From positions 1-64,000 of the forward strand of contig JAMPXB010000016.1 of NCBI GenBank assembly GCA_023701435.1: DNA of 64,000 nucleotides. The letters are read 5' to 3'. Each line of letters opens with the position of its first letter. Position 1 is the first letter of the stretch. The notes under the pieces were generated by a model, which was given only the letters and a program-made list of their open reading frames with translations, was not told the origin of the DNA and did no database searches. Source of the DNA: Bacteriovoracaceae bacterium. GTDB lineage: Bacteria; Bdellovibrionota; Bacteriovoracia; Bacteriovoracales; Bacteriovoracaceae. Below are positions 24,166 through 33,040 of the stretch, piece after piece. Both the position numbers and the translations under genes were made by a program.

Positions 24166-24815
24166 GATTTCAAACCCTTAAGAATCTCAACACCGGAGCT
24201 GGTCCCTAAACGAGTGGCGCCAGCTTCAATCATATTTCTGGCCGTTTCAAGGTCTTTAATCCCACCGCTGGCCTTAACACCCATTTTGCCGACTAGAGAG
24301 CGCATCAATCTGACATCTTCAAGAGTTGCACCACCGGTAGAAAAACCAGTAGATGTTTTCACGAAATCAACCTGGGCCTTAATCGCCAGTTCACAGGCCT
24401 TAACTTTTTCCTCTTGGGTTAATAAACAGGTCTCAAGAATAACTTTAAGCAGACCGCCTTGCTGATGAACAACCTGGGCCAGGGATGACATGTCATCGAG
24501 AGCATACTGCCATTCACCGGACTTAATCGCTGACAAGTTAATGACCATATCAATTTCGGTTGCCCCTTCGGCCATCGCTTTCATTGCTTCAAAGCGTTTT
24601 GTTTCCATGGTTGATGCTCCCAAAGGAAAGCCGACAACAGTACAAACTTTTACGGAACTACCTCGTAACTCAGCGAGGGCCTTTTTTACATAATAGGAGT
24701 TCACGCAAACAGAGAAGAAATCGTATTCCTTCGCCTCGGCACAAAGCTTTTCAATTTGCTTACTACTAGTATCTGCCTTGAGGGCGGTGTGATCGATGTA
24801 CTTATTAATATTCAT
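24150..24815 (-). CDS. deoC: Deoxyribose-phosphate aldolase
   Basis: The 221-residue TIM-barrel enzyme cleaves 2-deoxyribose-5-phosphate to acetaldehyde and glyceraldehyde-3-phosphate. Key sequences are 'IDHTALKADTS' at the start, the Schiff-base lysine in 'VDFVKTSTGFSTGGAT' and the second lysine in 'GVKASGGIKD'. It allows use of deoxynucleoside carbon, which fits a cell that digests external DNA (endonuclease and nucleotidase at 41-43 kb). It is monocistronic, convergent with tyrS, and its stop abuts the tyrS stop. Confidence 0.96.
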   Translation of the reverse strand: MNINKYIDHTALKADTSSKQIEKLCAEAKEYDFFSVCVNSYYVKKALAELRGSSVKVCTVVGFPLGASTMETKRFEAMKAMAEGATEIDMVINLSAIKSGEWQYALDDMSSLAQVVHQQGGLLKVILETCLLTQEEKVKACELAIKAQVDFVKTSTGFSTGGATLEDVRLMRSLVGKMGVKASGGIKDLETARNMIEAGATRLGTSSGVEILKGLKSSASY

Positions 24816-25087
24816 TTTTAACCTTAGGGTGATGTCTTCTTGTTAATGCCTCTATTTTAAAATCCTCGGGGAGACATGGCAAATTAAACACATTCAATTC
24901 TAAACCTTTATTTTCGTTAAGGTTAGCGAGACATGAAAAAGTGTCTATCTTTCATACACTCCATTCAGAGTATGTATAACTTTTGTCAAAACGCTCGTTT
25001 AACTAACTAAAAAATCATGAGTCTTTTTGGCATGCTTCTTGGATATAGGGAGTCATATCGTTATGAAATACCTTTAAGGGGGAAACA

Positions 25088-25708
25088 ATGAGAACATCAC
25101 TTTTTCACGGCCTATTATGCGCTTCTTTAGTATTCTTTGCTGCCGGATGCGGGAAAGATAATAAAAGTAGCGGTGGAGGCGTTAGCGGTAATGTTGTAAC
25201 AAATCCATATACCGGCACTGTGCCTGCCGACAGTCTTACGGCATATACTAATCTTATGACCTGGTACAAGGGAACAACTGAAGGGTCACTTCCGAATGAT
25301 GGCTTTGCTCATTATGGGGAGACCAGGACCATCACAACCTTGAGCCAGGAATGTAGCACCAAAACCATCGATCTCTGGATCATTGAAAAAGATCTGACTT
25401 TTTGTAAAGAGAACAGCTCTGAAAATGAAGTTGAAAGGAATGTTGCTCTAACAGCAGTTGGCAGCGTAAAAGCCAGCAATAGCAAATTGACCCAGGCGCT
25501 AAGTGGCAGCGGTTTAACTTTGATCAAAGTCACTCAATACTCTGCAAACGTATTTCAAATTGAATGGGCCAAGAGCAATGGTCATCGTTTAGCTTATAGT
25601 ATTGATACAAGTTTTAATTCCGCTTTCAATCCGTACCAGATTATTGACTCGGAAGCGCGGACAATCGAAAGCCTTACGGATATTGGTTCTCCTTTTCTCA
25701 ATCTTTAA
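25088..25708 (+). CDS. Lipoprotein of unknown function
   Basis: The signal peptide has a lipobox (F-F-A-A-G-C, residues 16-21) followed by a Gly/Ser spacer (KDNKSSGGGVSG) typical of surface or periplasmic lipoproteins. The start follows AGGGGG. The mature domain of about 170 residues has two further cysteines ('LSQECSTKT', 'LTFCKEN') and no recognised fold. It is monocistronic with its own terminator. The 272-bp region upstream holds short inverted repeats (AACCTT/AAGGTT near 24902) but no gene. Confidence 0.7.
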   Translation: MRTSLFHGLLCASLVFFAAGCGKDNKSSGGGVSGNVVTNPYTGTVPADSLTAYTNLMTWYKGTTEGSLPNDGFAHYGETRTITTLSQECSTKTIDLWIIEKDLTFCKENSSENEVERNVALTAVGSVKASNSKLTQALSGSGLTLIKVTQYSANVFQIEWAKSNGHRLAYSIDTSFNSAFNPYQIIDSEARTIESLTDIGSPFLNL

Positions 25709-25716
25709 TCACTTCG

Positions 25717-25740
25717 GGGCAGCTTCGGCTGCCCTTATTC
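25717..25740 (+). terminator. Intrinsic terminator of the lipoprotein gene
   Basis: GGGCAGC-TTCG-GCTGCCC is a 7-bp GC-rich stem with a stable UUCG loop, followed by TTATTCGTTTT. Confidence 0.92.
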
Positions 25741-25851
25741 GTTTTAGTGTTTAAGTCAACTTCTCCATTTTTTTCTTCATCTCCCATACAAATTTTTCAG
25801 TTCTACGGTATTCTATAGGTACTAATTAATATCTAGGACAAGGAAGTACCT

Positions 25852-27579
25852 ATGGGCAATTACAAAGCAGATATCCGTGATGTTGAGTTCAATCTGACTG
25901 AGCTCTTAAAGGTTCAAGACTGGAAAGATTTTGGTCTTGAAGAAAATGACGTTAAAGGCATCCTCGCTGAATATAACAAGTATGTTGAAAATGAAGTCTT
26001 CCCGACTCGTGAACTTTCGGATCAAGTAGGGGTGAAACACGTTAACGGGAAAGTTATTGTTCCGGAAGTTCTTCATGGCGTTCAGAAATCTTTTTATGCC
26101 AATGGTTGGTTTGCTCTTGGTATGCCGGAAGCCATTGGTGGCACTCCCGTTCCTGAAAGTCTCTATGTGGCCTGTATGTCACTTGCTACCGGGGCCAACT
26201 GTGCCTGGACGATGTATCCTGGTCTTTCTCGCGCAGCTTTGAATGTCGTCAACCTGAAAGGGGATGACTTCATGAAAACTAATATTGTTCCTAAGATGAT
26301 GGAAGGCACTTGGGGAGGCACGATGTGTTTAACTGAACCTGGTGCTGGTTCAGATGTGGGTGCTCTTCGCACGACCGCCAAGCCTCTTGGAAATGGTAAA
26401 TATGCCATTCAAGGAACAAAGATCTTTATTTCTTCCGGTGAATCAGATCTTTATGAAAACAATATCCACCTGGTTCTTGCCCGTACTCCGGGAGGAGCGG
26501 AAGGCACCAAAGGTATTTCTCTCTTTGTGGTCCCAAGATTTAAAATCAATGCTGATGGATCAATGGGTGAGAGCAATAATGTGGTTTGTTCTAAGATTGA
26601 ACATAAAATGGGAATTCATGCATCGGCTACTTGTGAGATGCAATTCGGTCAAAATGGTCAATCTGAAGGCTGGTTGATTGGTGATGAATTTGAAGGCATG
26701 ACCACTATGTTCATCATGATGAATGAGGCCCGTCTTTATTGTGGAATTCAAGGTGAATCTCAGGCCAACCTCGCTTATATGATGGCCGAAAAATACACTA
26801 AAGAAAGAGCTCAGTTTGGTAAAGAAATCATTCACCATCCTGATGTTCGTCGAAATCTGCTTAAGATGAGAGCGCAGGCCAGAGGGATGAGAGCTCTTTG
26901 TTTGTATACGGCCAATCTTTTCAATAAAGCTCATCAGGACCATAAAGTTGAGTCGATCATTGGTTTACTGACTCCAATTTGTAAGGCGTATTGTTCAGAG
27001 CAAGGTTTTAATGTTTCTTCTTTGGCGCTGCAAACTCATGGTGGGTACGGTTATTGTACCGAGTACGGGGTAGAGCAATTTGTTCGTGATACGCAAATTG
27101 CCATGATCTATGAGGGTACCAACGGAATTCAGGCAATCGATTTCGTCATGAGAAAAATTCTGAAAGACGGTGGTAAGGCCTTAACCGCGCTGACTCAAGA
27201 AATCGTAGCTTCAGTTCAGGCCTTAGATGAAGCCAAGTTCAAAAAAGAGAAAGAACTGTTCGGAAAAGTACTGATGAGTGCGCAGGGAGTTATGCAGCAA
27301 ATCTCAGGCTACGCCAAGAAGAACGAGTTCAATATGATTCTTCAGAACTGTACCGAATTTCTCAACTTTGCGTCGCAGATGGTTGTTGCATGGCAACTTT
27401 TGGAGTCAGCAGCATTGGCCGACAAAAAAATGGCCACTGCTTCGGCCGATGATAAGAAGTATTATGAGTCAAAAGTTACTGATTTCAGAGTGTATTGCGC
27501 CCATTACTTGATTCATAATCTTTCCATGGCCAAGACAATTTCTGATTTCACTGAAGACATGACTTCGCTAGAGATTTGA
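25852..27579 (+). CDS. Acyl-CoA dehydrogenase (long form, DmdC/FadE5-like)
   Basis: The 575-residue flavoenzyme oxidises an acyl-CoA to the enoyl-CoA. It has the FAD/substrate motif 'MCLTEPGAGSDVGALRT', the signature 'QLA'-region equivalent 'YGYCTEYGVEQFVRDTQIAM' and the catalytic base in 'IYEGTNGIQAIDF'. The extra N-terminal segment and ~130-residue C-terminal helical domain place it with the large acyl-CoA dehydrogenases that include DmdC. AAGGAAG precedes the start. It stands alone, so the chain-length preference cannot be inferred from neighbours. Confidence 0.93.
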   Translation: MGNYKADIRDVEFNLTELLKVQDWKDFGLEENDVKGILAEYNKYVENEVFPTRELSDQVGVKHVNGKVIVPEVLHGVQKSFYANGWFALGMPEAIGGTPVPESLYVACMSLATGANCAWTMYPGLSRAALNVVNLKGDDFMKTNIVPKMMEGTWGGTMCLTEPGAGSDVGALRTTAKPLGNGKYAIQGTKIFISSGESDLYENNIHLVLARTPGGAEGTKGISLFVVPRFKINADGSMGESNNVVCSKIEHKMGIHASATCEMQFGQNGQSEGWLIGDEFEGMTTMFIMMNEARLYCGIQGESQANLAYMMAEKYTKERAQFGKEIIHHPDVRRNLLKMRAQARGMRALCLYTANLFNKAHQDHKVESIIGLLTPICKAYCSEQGFNVSSLALQTHGGYGYCTEYGVEQFVRDTQIAMIYEGTNGIQAIDFVMRKILKDGGKALTALTQEIVASVQALDEAKFKKEKELFGKVLMSAQGVMQQISGYAKKNEFNMILQNCTEFLNFASQMVVAWQLLESAALADKKMATASADDKKYYESKVTDFRVYCAHYLIHNLSMAKTISDFTEDMTSLEI

Positions 27580-27626
27580 TCTGTCTCATGGTAGAATAGG
27601 TGTAATTAAATTTAAAAGGTTACACC

Positions 27627-28451
27627 GTGTTAAAAGATAAAGTCTTTGAGCTGGCCCAGAAGTTCTCTGGGTCAACTCATGGCAGCTCTGCTTATGACAA
27701 AGACGCAGTTTATGTCAGAGGCAGTAACGATAGGGAATATATCCCATATAGTTATCTTCAAAAAGAAGTGCCAGATATTCAGTCCATCAATCAGCTAAAA
27801 TCGGAAGGTTTTGTTTTTAGCTCCTATGATTTCTTAGAAAATAACGAATTTGATCAATGGTATTTAAACCAGTTCAATAAGCGCCTTCCAGTCAAGGTGA
27901 TGAAAAATATTGGTATTCTTCATCTGCCTGATCAAAAGGCCATATTTGATACTGTTGAAATCGTTCATCAAACCTTTCAGATCTTAAAAGACCACAAAGT
28001 CTTGATGAATGGCAAAAACCTGCCTATTCAATTAGGGGAGTGGTACGCCAAGATTATTTTTGGACTTCACCAGATAAAATCTTCTTCGCAAAGAGGCTTT
28101 GATTTTAAAACAGAAAATGGCAGCACAGTTGAAGTTAAGGTCCATTGGCATGACTCCACATCTCCTAAAGGGGTCAAGATCAAGAAATCTTTAGCTGAAT
28201 TATCGGATTTTTGCATTATTATGTATGTAGCCAAAAACTTTACGATCCGAGACATCCTCTTTTTAGATTCAGAGTTTATTCTTCGTAAGTTTGATACGAA
28301 GGGACACACTATCTTTCTAAAAGATCAAGATGTTGCGGGATATTTTTTCAGTAAGTCTGATAAGCATTTTGATAAGGTTGTTAATAAAACAGCTCTCTTA
28401 AAATTTGCCAGTCCGACCTTGGCGATGAAATTAGAAGATCGGTTAAAGTGA
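27627..28451 (+). CDS. Protein with a PD-(D/E)XK nuclease-like core
   Basis: The start is a GTG preceded by AAAGG. The C-terminal half holds the spacing expected of a PD-(D/E)XK fold: E138 in 'LGEWYAK', D159 in 'SQRGFDFKT' and E169-V-K171 in 'STVEVKVHW'. The layout 'GEWYA...G..QIK.SSQ.GFD' resembles DUF6998-type and restriction-like domains. The N-terminal 120 residues are unrecognised. It lies 25 bp before two response regulators, likely one operon. It may be a nuclease or a nucleic-acid-binding derivative; activity is unproven. Confidence 0.62.
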   Translation: MLKDKVFELAQKFSGSTHGSSAYDKDAVYVRGSNDREYIPYSYLQKEVPDIQSINQLKSEGFVFSSYDFLENNEFDQWYLNQFNKRLPVKVMKNIGILHLPDQKAIFDTVEIVHQTFQILKDHKVLMNGKNLPIQLGEWYAKIIFGLHQIKSSSQRGFDFKTENGSTVEVKVHWHDSTSPKGVKIKKSLAELSDFCIIMYVAKNFTIRDILFLDSEFILRKFDTKGHTIFLKDQDVAGYFFSKSDKHFDKVVNKTALLKFASPTLAMKLEDRLK

Positions 28452-28476
28452 AATTTCGTGGCTCTTTGGAGAGAGT

Positions 28477-29154
28477 GTGAAAGCTGAAGTCGCATATATT
28501 GATGATAATTACTTAAATCTGGAGTGCATCAAAACGGTTTTAAACCAAGAATTTGTCGTCCAAACTTTCCAAAAGCCAGAAAGCTTCCTCCAAAAATTTG
28601 GAGTATCTTCCTATGTCACCATCCTGGTTGATATTCATATGCCGACAATGGATGGATTTTCACTCTATGAAAAAATCTTGGAGCATCCGAACTATAATGG
28701 ATGTCCTATCCTGTTCATTTCATCAGATGTCTCCGACCAGGCCAGAATAAAATCCTTCGTTCTGGGAGCGGTCGACTTTCTGGATCGATCGATTAGTCCC
28801 GATGAAATGATTGCTAGAATCAGATCGAAAATTTTATTTTATCAAAAACATCGAAGCATCATTGAGTTCACCAACTTAAAGGTCAATCTTACTTTACTCA
28901 AGGCCTATCTTAATAATAAAGAGCTACCTCTTACCTTCATTGAATTTAAAATTCTTTGTCTGGTGATGAGAAACTATCCGGACCTGGTAACCAAAAAAGA
29001 TCTCATTGAACATGTCTGGAGATCGGATCATGTGCTGGATGCTACCATCTACACTCATATTTCCAATCTCAACAGTAAGTTAGGGGAATGGGACTTTGAA
29101 ATAAATGGATTGAAGTTGAAAGGCTTTCATTTAATGAAAAAAGAAACTGTATGA
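28477..29154 (+). CDS. Response regulator with OmpR-type DNA-binding domain, copy 1
   Basis: The receiver (residues 1-120) has the acidic pair D9-D10, phospho-acceptor D52 ('LVDIHMPTMDG') and 'FISSD'. The conserved lysine before the last helix is replaced by Arg104 ('FLDRSI'). The output domain (about 130-225) is a winged helix ('LTFIEFKILCLVM', 'DATIYTHISNLNSKL'). The start is GTG after GGAGAG. There is no histidine kinase nearby. It overlaps the second copy by 4 bp. Confidence 0.88.
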   Translation: MKAEVAYIDDNYLNLECIKTVLNQEFVVQTFQKPESFLQKFGVSSYVTILVDIHMPTMDGFSLYEKILEHPNYNGCPILFISSDVSDQARIKSFVLGAVDFLDRSISPDEMIARIRSKILFYQKHRSIIEFTNLKVNLTLLKAYLNNKELPLTFIEFKILCLVMRNYPDLVTKKDLIEHVWRSDHVLDATIYTHISNLNSKLGEWDFEINGLKLKGFHLMKKETV

Positions 29155-29819
29155 AATGGAATCTCGTTTATTTTGACGACCAGGTTCCCAATATTGAATG
29201 CTTCACGGAACTTTTGTCGGAACAATTCAATGTCATTGGGTGCACTGATGCATCGGCGTTTCAAGAAGTCCTTCAAAATTATTTTCCCCATGCCATTCTG
29301 TTAGATGTTCATATGCCAGGGCTCGATGGTCACTCACTTTATAAGAAGATTGTGGAGCACCCGCTTTATAATAACTGTCCGATCATTTTTATTTCCGGCG
29401 ATCAGAGTGATGAAACGAAGATTCGCTCCTATCAGGAAGGGGGGATTGATTTTCTTCCACGTGATATCAAGGCCGAAGAAACCATTATTCGGGTGACGAA
29501 CAAGATTAATCTTTTTCTTCAAATGGCCACCAAACTTGAATTGGGTAATTTATTTGTTAACTGTGAGACAATGAAGGCCACCATCAATGATAAGAATATT
29601 GATCTGACCCTGCTTGAGTTGCGCATGCTCAGTACAATTTTGCGTACCTATCCACAATCTTTGACCCGTCAGGATATGATTTTGAAAGTCTGGGGAAATT
29701 CTCCAGTCAAACCAGGAACCATCAACACTCATCTCACCAATTTGAAGCCCAAAATTGAAGATTGGAACTTTCAAATCAAAGTGCGTGAGGAAAATATCCT
29801 GGTTCAACCAAATCGTTAA
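29151..29819 (+). CDS. Response regulator with OmpR-type DNA-binding domain, copy 2
   Basis: The protein is collinear with copy 1: D9-D10, D52 ('LLDVHMPGLDG'), 'FISGD', and again Arg at 104 ('FLPRDI') where lysine is expected. The winged helix 'LTLLELRMLSTIL...PGTINTHLTNLKPKI' matches position for position. The pair therefore arose by tandem duplication, and the Lys-to-Arg change predates it. Translational coupling (ATGA) suggests equal production, perhaps as heterodimers. Target genes are unknown. Confidence 0.88.
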   Translation: MKWNLVYFDDQVPNIECFTELLSEQFNVIGCTDASAFQEVLQNYFPHAILLDVHMPGLDGHSLYKKIVEHPLYNNCPIIFISGDQSDETKIRSYQEGGIDFLPRDIKAEETIIRVTNKINLFLQMATKLELGNLFVNCETMKATINDKNIDLTLLELRMLSTILRTYPQSLTRQDMILKVWGNSPVKPGTINTHLTNLKPKIEDWNFQIKVREENILVQPNR

Positions 29820-31054
29820 TACAAAGAGTATTCAGCTAAACGACAATCGATATCTCCATTCTGGAGGATATGTCGCTTAGAAGTTCTGAGACCCACGGCC
29901 TTGAGCATTTCCAGGTTACCTGTGAATAACGCTGCTCTATGACCTTTAAAAGCATGCTTCCAATGATCTCCCAGACCTTTGTAGAGTGCTTTAAGCTTTT
30001 CATCCTCGCCATATTCCAGACGTTCTCCATAAGGAGGATTACAGATGAAAAGACATTTTTCAGAGACTGGTTTTGTCTCAAGGGCGTCTTTATGGGTCAG
30101 CTCAATGATGCCATCGAGTTTGGCCTTCTTCAGGTTTTCTCTGGCTGAAATAAGACTCATTTCAGAAAGATCATTTCCTACAATCATCCCTTTTCTCTGG
30201 CGAAGATATTCAAGACCTTTTTCAGTCTGCTCCATCACTTCACTCAGAAGCTGATTAAAGTTTTCCATCAAATGCTTATCTTCTGTGAGCCAAGGGTAAT
30301 TCTGGAAGGTCCATAATTTAAAATTATTGTTCTTTAAATATCTTTCAACTTTCAGATAACTAGGAGGGATATTGGCCGCCATCAAGGCAGCTTCAATGGT
30401 AAATGTACCCGATCCGCACATGGCATCGAGCAGACCTTCTTCTTCCGGGTTCCATTTCATTAACTTTAAAATCGCCGCGGCAAGGTTTTCTTTGAGAGGA
30501 GCTTCTGTCTTGGCCAGACGGTAGCCGCGCTGGTTAAGTGGATCTCCACACAGGTCATACATCAAGGTCACTTGATAGGCCTTCTCTGTCCCACGATCGA
30601 TTCGGGCCAGAAAAGCGACATCAGGATAGTCTCGAGCAACACTTGGGCGAATCCCTTCGTGATGGCGAAAATAATCACAAATGGCATCTTTTAACTTTAA
30701 ATTTGCAAACTGGGAGTTTCTAAACTCTTCTCTTTCCTGAAGGAGATCACCAAAAATAGTGGTTAGACGGAAAGTATTGTTCACATCCATTAAACTTTTC
30801 CATTTAATGTCGGTGGCCTCGAGATAATAATCTTTCTCGTTATGGACCTCAAAATTATAGAGGTATTTAAACACCCGGCTGGCCAGGCGAGAGTAGAGAA
30901 TCACTTTAAGGGCAATTTCATGGAAGCATTCAAATTGAACCCCACCTCTTACGGTCTTGGCGGTTTTGGCCCCTAACTCCAGGATTTCCTGTGTCAAAAG
31001 CTCTTCTACGCCAGTAGGGCAAGAAGCAAAGTACTCGAATCTGTATTTTTTCAT
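29816..31054 (-). CDS. THUMP-domain class I rRNA methyltransferase (RlmL/YpsC-like)
   Basis: The 412-residue protein has an N-terminal ferredoxin/THUMP RNA-binding part ('CPTGVEELLTQEILELGAK' to about residue 160). This is followed by a Rossmann methyltransferase with 'LLDAMCGSGTFTIEAALMA' (SAM site) and the N-P-P-Y catalytic motif ('FICNPPYGERLEYG') for base amino methylation. E. coli RlmL, which makes m2G2445 in 23S rRNA, carries the same unit fused to a second domain. The stop overlaps the end of the convergent response regulator by 4 bp. Confidence 0.9.
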   Translation of the reverse strand: MKKYRFEYFASCPTGVEELLTQEILELGAKTAKTVRGGVQFECFHEIALKVILYSRLASRVFKYLYNFEVHNEKDYYLEATDIKWKSLMDVNNTFRLTTIFGDLLQEREEFRNSQFANLKLKDAICDYFRHHEGIRPSVARDYPDVAFLARIDRGTEKAYQVTLMYDLCGDPLNQRGYRLAKTEAPLKENLAAAILKLMKWNPEEEGLLDAMCGSGTFTIEAALMAANIPPSYLKVERYLKNNNFKLWTFQNYPWLTEDKHLMENFNQLLSEVMEQTEKGLEYLRQRKGMIVGNDLSEMSLISARENLKKAKLDGIIELTHKDALETKPVSEKCLFICNPPYGERLEYGEDEKLKALYKGLGDHWKHAFKGHRAALFTGNLEMLKAVGLRTSKRHILQNGDIDCRLAEYSLY

Positions 31055-31202
31055 AGTTAGACCTTAGATAAACCCTTGATATGCCCTTGTACAACCTTCT
31101 TACACTTGAGCCATTAGGGAAAGAGTGTTAGTTTTGGAGGCAAATTATTGTCATTTTCGCTTATTTACCAGACCCATAGGGTTTTAGGAAAAGGAATTAT
31201 AA

Positions 31203-32543
31203 ATGAAGGCAACTTTTTCAGAGGGTACTTACGGGAACTCTACACGTTTAAAGTACAAAGTTAAAGACATCACTCTTGCTGACTGGGGTCGCAAGGAAAT
31301 TAAATTGGCCGAGGCTGAAATGCCAGGTTTGATGGCCCTACGTGAAGAGTTTGGTAAAACCAAGCCATTAAAAGGCGCCAGAATCGCCGGATGTCTCCAT
31401 ATGACAATCCAAACTGCTGTTCTTATTGAAACTCTGGTAGAGCTGGGTGCTGATGTTACATGGTCATCTTGTAATATCTTCTCAACTCAAGACCACGCTG
31501 CCGCAGCTATCGCTGCTGCCGGTATTCCTGTTTATGCCTGGAAAGGTATGAATGAAGAAGAGTTCATGTGGTGTATTGATCAAACTGTTTTCTTCGGCGA
31601 GAAGAAAGAGCCACTTAATATGATTCTTGATGATGGTGGTGACCTGACTCAACTGATCCTGGACAAGTATCCTGAGCTTTATAAAGGCATCAAAGGTATT
31701 TCTGAAGAAACTACCACTGGTGTTCACCGTCTTTATGAACTGGAAAAAGTGGGCAAGCTCCCAGTTCCATGTATCAACGTCAATGACTCTGTAACAAAAT
31801 CAAAATTTGATAACAAATACGGCTGTAGAGAGTCTTGTGTGGATGCTATCCGCAGAGCTACAGATGTGATGATGGCCGGAAAAGTTGCTGTCGTTGCCGG
31901 TTTCGGTGACGTTGGTAAAGGTTCTGCTGATTCCCTTAAAGGTGCTGGTGCACGTGTTATTGTAACTGAAATCGATCCTATTTGCGCTCTTCAGGCGGCA
32001 ATGGAAGGATATGAAGTTAAGAAGATGGACGATGCTGTTAAAGAAGCTGATATCGTTGTAACCACTACTGGTTGTAAAGACATCATTACTGGTAAGCACT
32101 TCCTTTCAATGAAAGATAAGACCATCGTTTGTAACATTGGTCACTTTGACATTGAAATCGATATGGCATGGTTGAACAAAAATTATGGCCACACCAAAGA
32201 TACTGTTAAGCCTCAGGTTGATCTTTATACTCTTGAGAACAACAAGCAAGTTATCGTTCTGGCCGAAGGCCGTCTGGTTAACCTTGGCTGTGCTACTGGT
32301 CACCCAAGCTTTGTGATGAGTAACTCATTCACTAACCAAACTCTTGCCCAAATTGAACTTTGGACAAATACTTCTGCTTACGAGAACAAAGTTTATATGT
32401 TGCCGAAGCACTTGGATGAGAAAGTTGCTCGTCTTCACCTTAAGAAAATCGGTGTTGAACTGGATGTGTTAACTCCGGCCCAGACTGAATATCTTGGTAT
32501 CTCTGCTTCAGGTCCTTATAAGCCTGAATACTACCGCTACTAA
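31203..32543 (+). CDS. ahcY: Adenosylhomocysteinase
   Basis: The 446-residue NAD-dependent enzyme splits S-adenosylhomocysteine into adenosine and homocysteine. It shows '[16 protein letters not shown]', the NAD site '[20 protein letters not shown]' and the C-terminal '[14 protein letters not shown]' and '(G)PYKPEYYRY'. AAAAGGAA precedes the start. It recycles the product of the several SAM methyltransferases here and feeds homocysteine to sulfur amino-acid metabolism. No SAH riboswitch is recognisable in the 148-bp leader. Confidence 0.98.
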   Translation: MKATFSEGTYGNSTRLKYKVKDITLADWGRKEIKLAEAEMPGLMALREEFGKTKPLKGARIAGCLHMTIQTAVLIETLVELGADVTWSSCNIFSTQDHAAAAIAAAGIPVYAWKGMNEEEFMWCIDQTVFFGEKKEPLNMILDDGGDLTQLILDKYPELYKGIKGISEETTTGVHRLYELEKVGKLPVPCINVNDSVTKSKFDNKYGCRESCVDAIRRATDVMMAGKVAVVAGFGDVGKGSADSLKGAGARVIVTEIDPICALQAAMEGYEVKKMDDAVKEADIVVTTTGCKDIITGKHFLSMKDKTIVCNIGHFDIEIDMAWLNKNYGHTKDTVKPQVDLYTLENNKQVIVLAEGRLVNLGCATGHPSFVMSNSFTNQTLAQIELWTNTSAYENKVYMLPKHLDEKVARLHLKKIGVELDVLTPAQTEYLGISASGPYKPEYYRY

Positions 32544-32558
32544 TCAAAATAACGTTCG

Positions 32559-32590
32559 GGGGCTTCACGAATTTTGTGAAGCCCCGTTTT
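32559..32590 (+). terminator. Intrinsic terminator of ahcY
   Basis: GGGGCTTCAC and GTGAAGCCCC form a perfect 10-bp stem around GAATTTT, followed by GTTTTATTT. It sits 16 bp after the ahcY stop and just before the rpiB promoter. Confidence 0.95.
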
Positions 32591-32608
32591 ATTTGCTAAG
32601 ATTTAGAA

Positions 32609-33040
32609 ATGAAAATCTATATTGCTTCAGATCATGCTGCCTTTAATGAAAAAAATCTTCTTCTAGAACATCTCCAGCAGGAGCACGAGGTAATAGACCT
32701 TGGAACATATTCTGCTGAATCAACTCATTATCCTGAATGGGCCAAAAAGCTTGCTGAAAAAGTGAGAACTGAGATGGTGCCGGGGGTTTTACTGTGTGGT
32801 TCAGGAATAGGGGTCTGCATGGCCGCTAATCGCTACAAAGGCATCAGAGCAGCTCTTTGCCGTGATGAAGATGATGCTAAAATGAGCCGTCTCCATAACA
32901 ACGCTAACGTCTTATGTTTGTCCGGAAGAAAAACTCCTCCAGAACTTCTTATTAAGATCACAGATGTTTTTCTTAGTACCCCTTTTGAGGGTGGAAGACA
33001 TCAGTTAAGAATCGATCAGTTCAACCAGCTTGGTGAATAA
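32609..33040 (+). CDS. rpiB: Ribose-5-phosphate isomerase B
   Basis: The 143-residue enzyme interconverts ribose-5-phosphate and ribulose-5-phosphate. It has 'IASDHAAFNEKNLLLEHL', the catalytic cysteine loop 'LLCGSGIGVCMAANRYKGIRA' (shortened here in quotation to the core CGSGIG) and 'HNNANVLCLSGR'. An extended -10 (TGCTAAGAT, ending at 32602) lies 6 bp before the ATG with no ribosome binding site, implying a leaderless message. It may also route ribose from scavenged nucleosides. Confidence 0.96.
   Translation: MKIYIASDHAAFNEKNLLLEHLQQEHEVIDLGTYSAESTHYPEWAKKLAEKVRTEMVPGVLLCGSGIGVCMAANRYKGIRAALCRDEDDAKMSRLHNNANVLCLSGRKTPPELLIKITDVFLSTPFEGGRHQLRIDQFNQLGE

Noticed and set aside
31055-31202. 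SAH riboswitch before ahcY
   Set aside because: The leader lacks the conserved GC-rich core and pseudoknot pairing of SAH riboswitches as far as can be read by eye.
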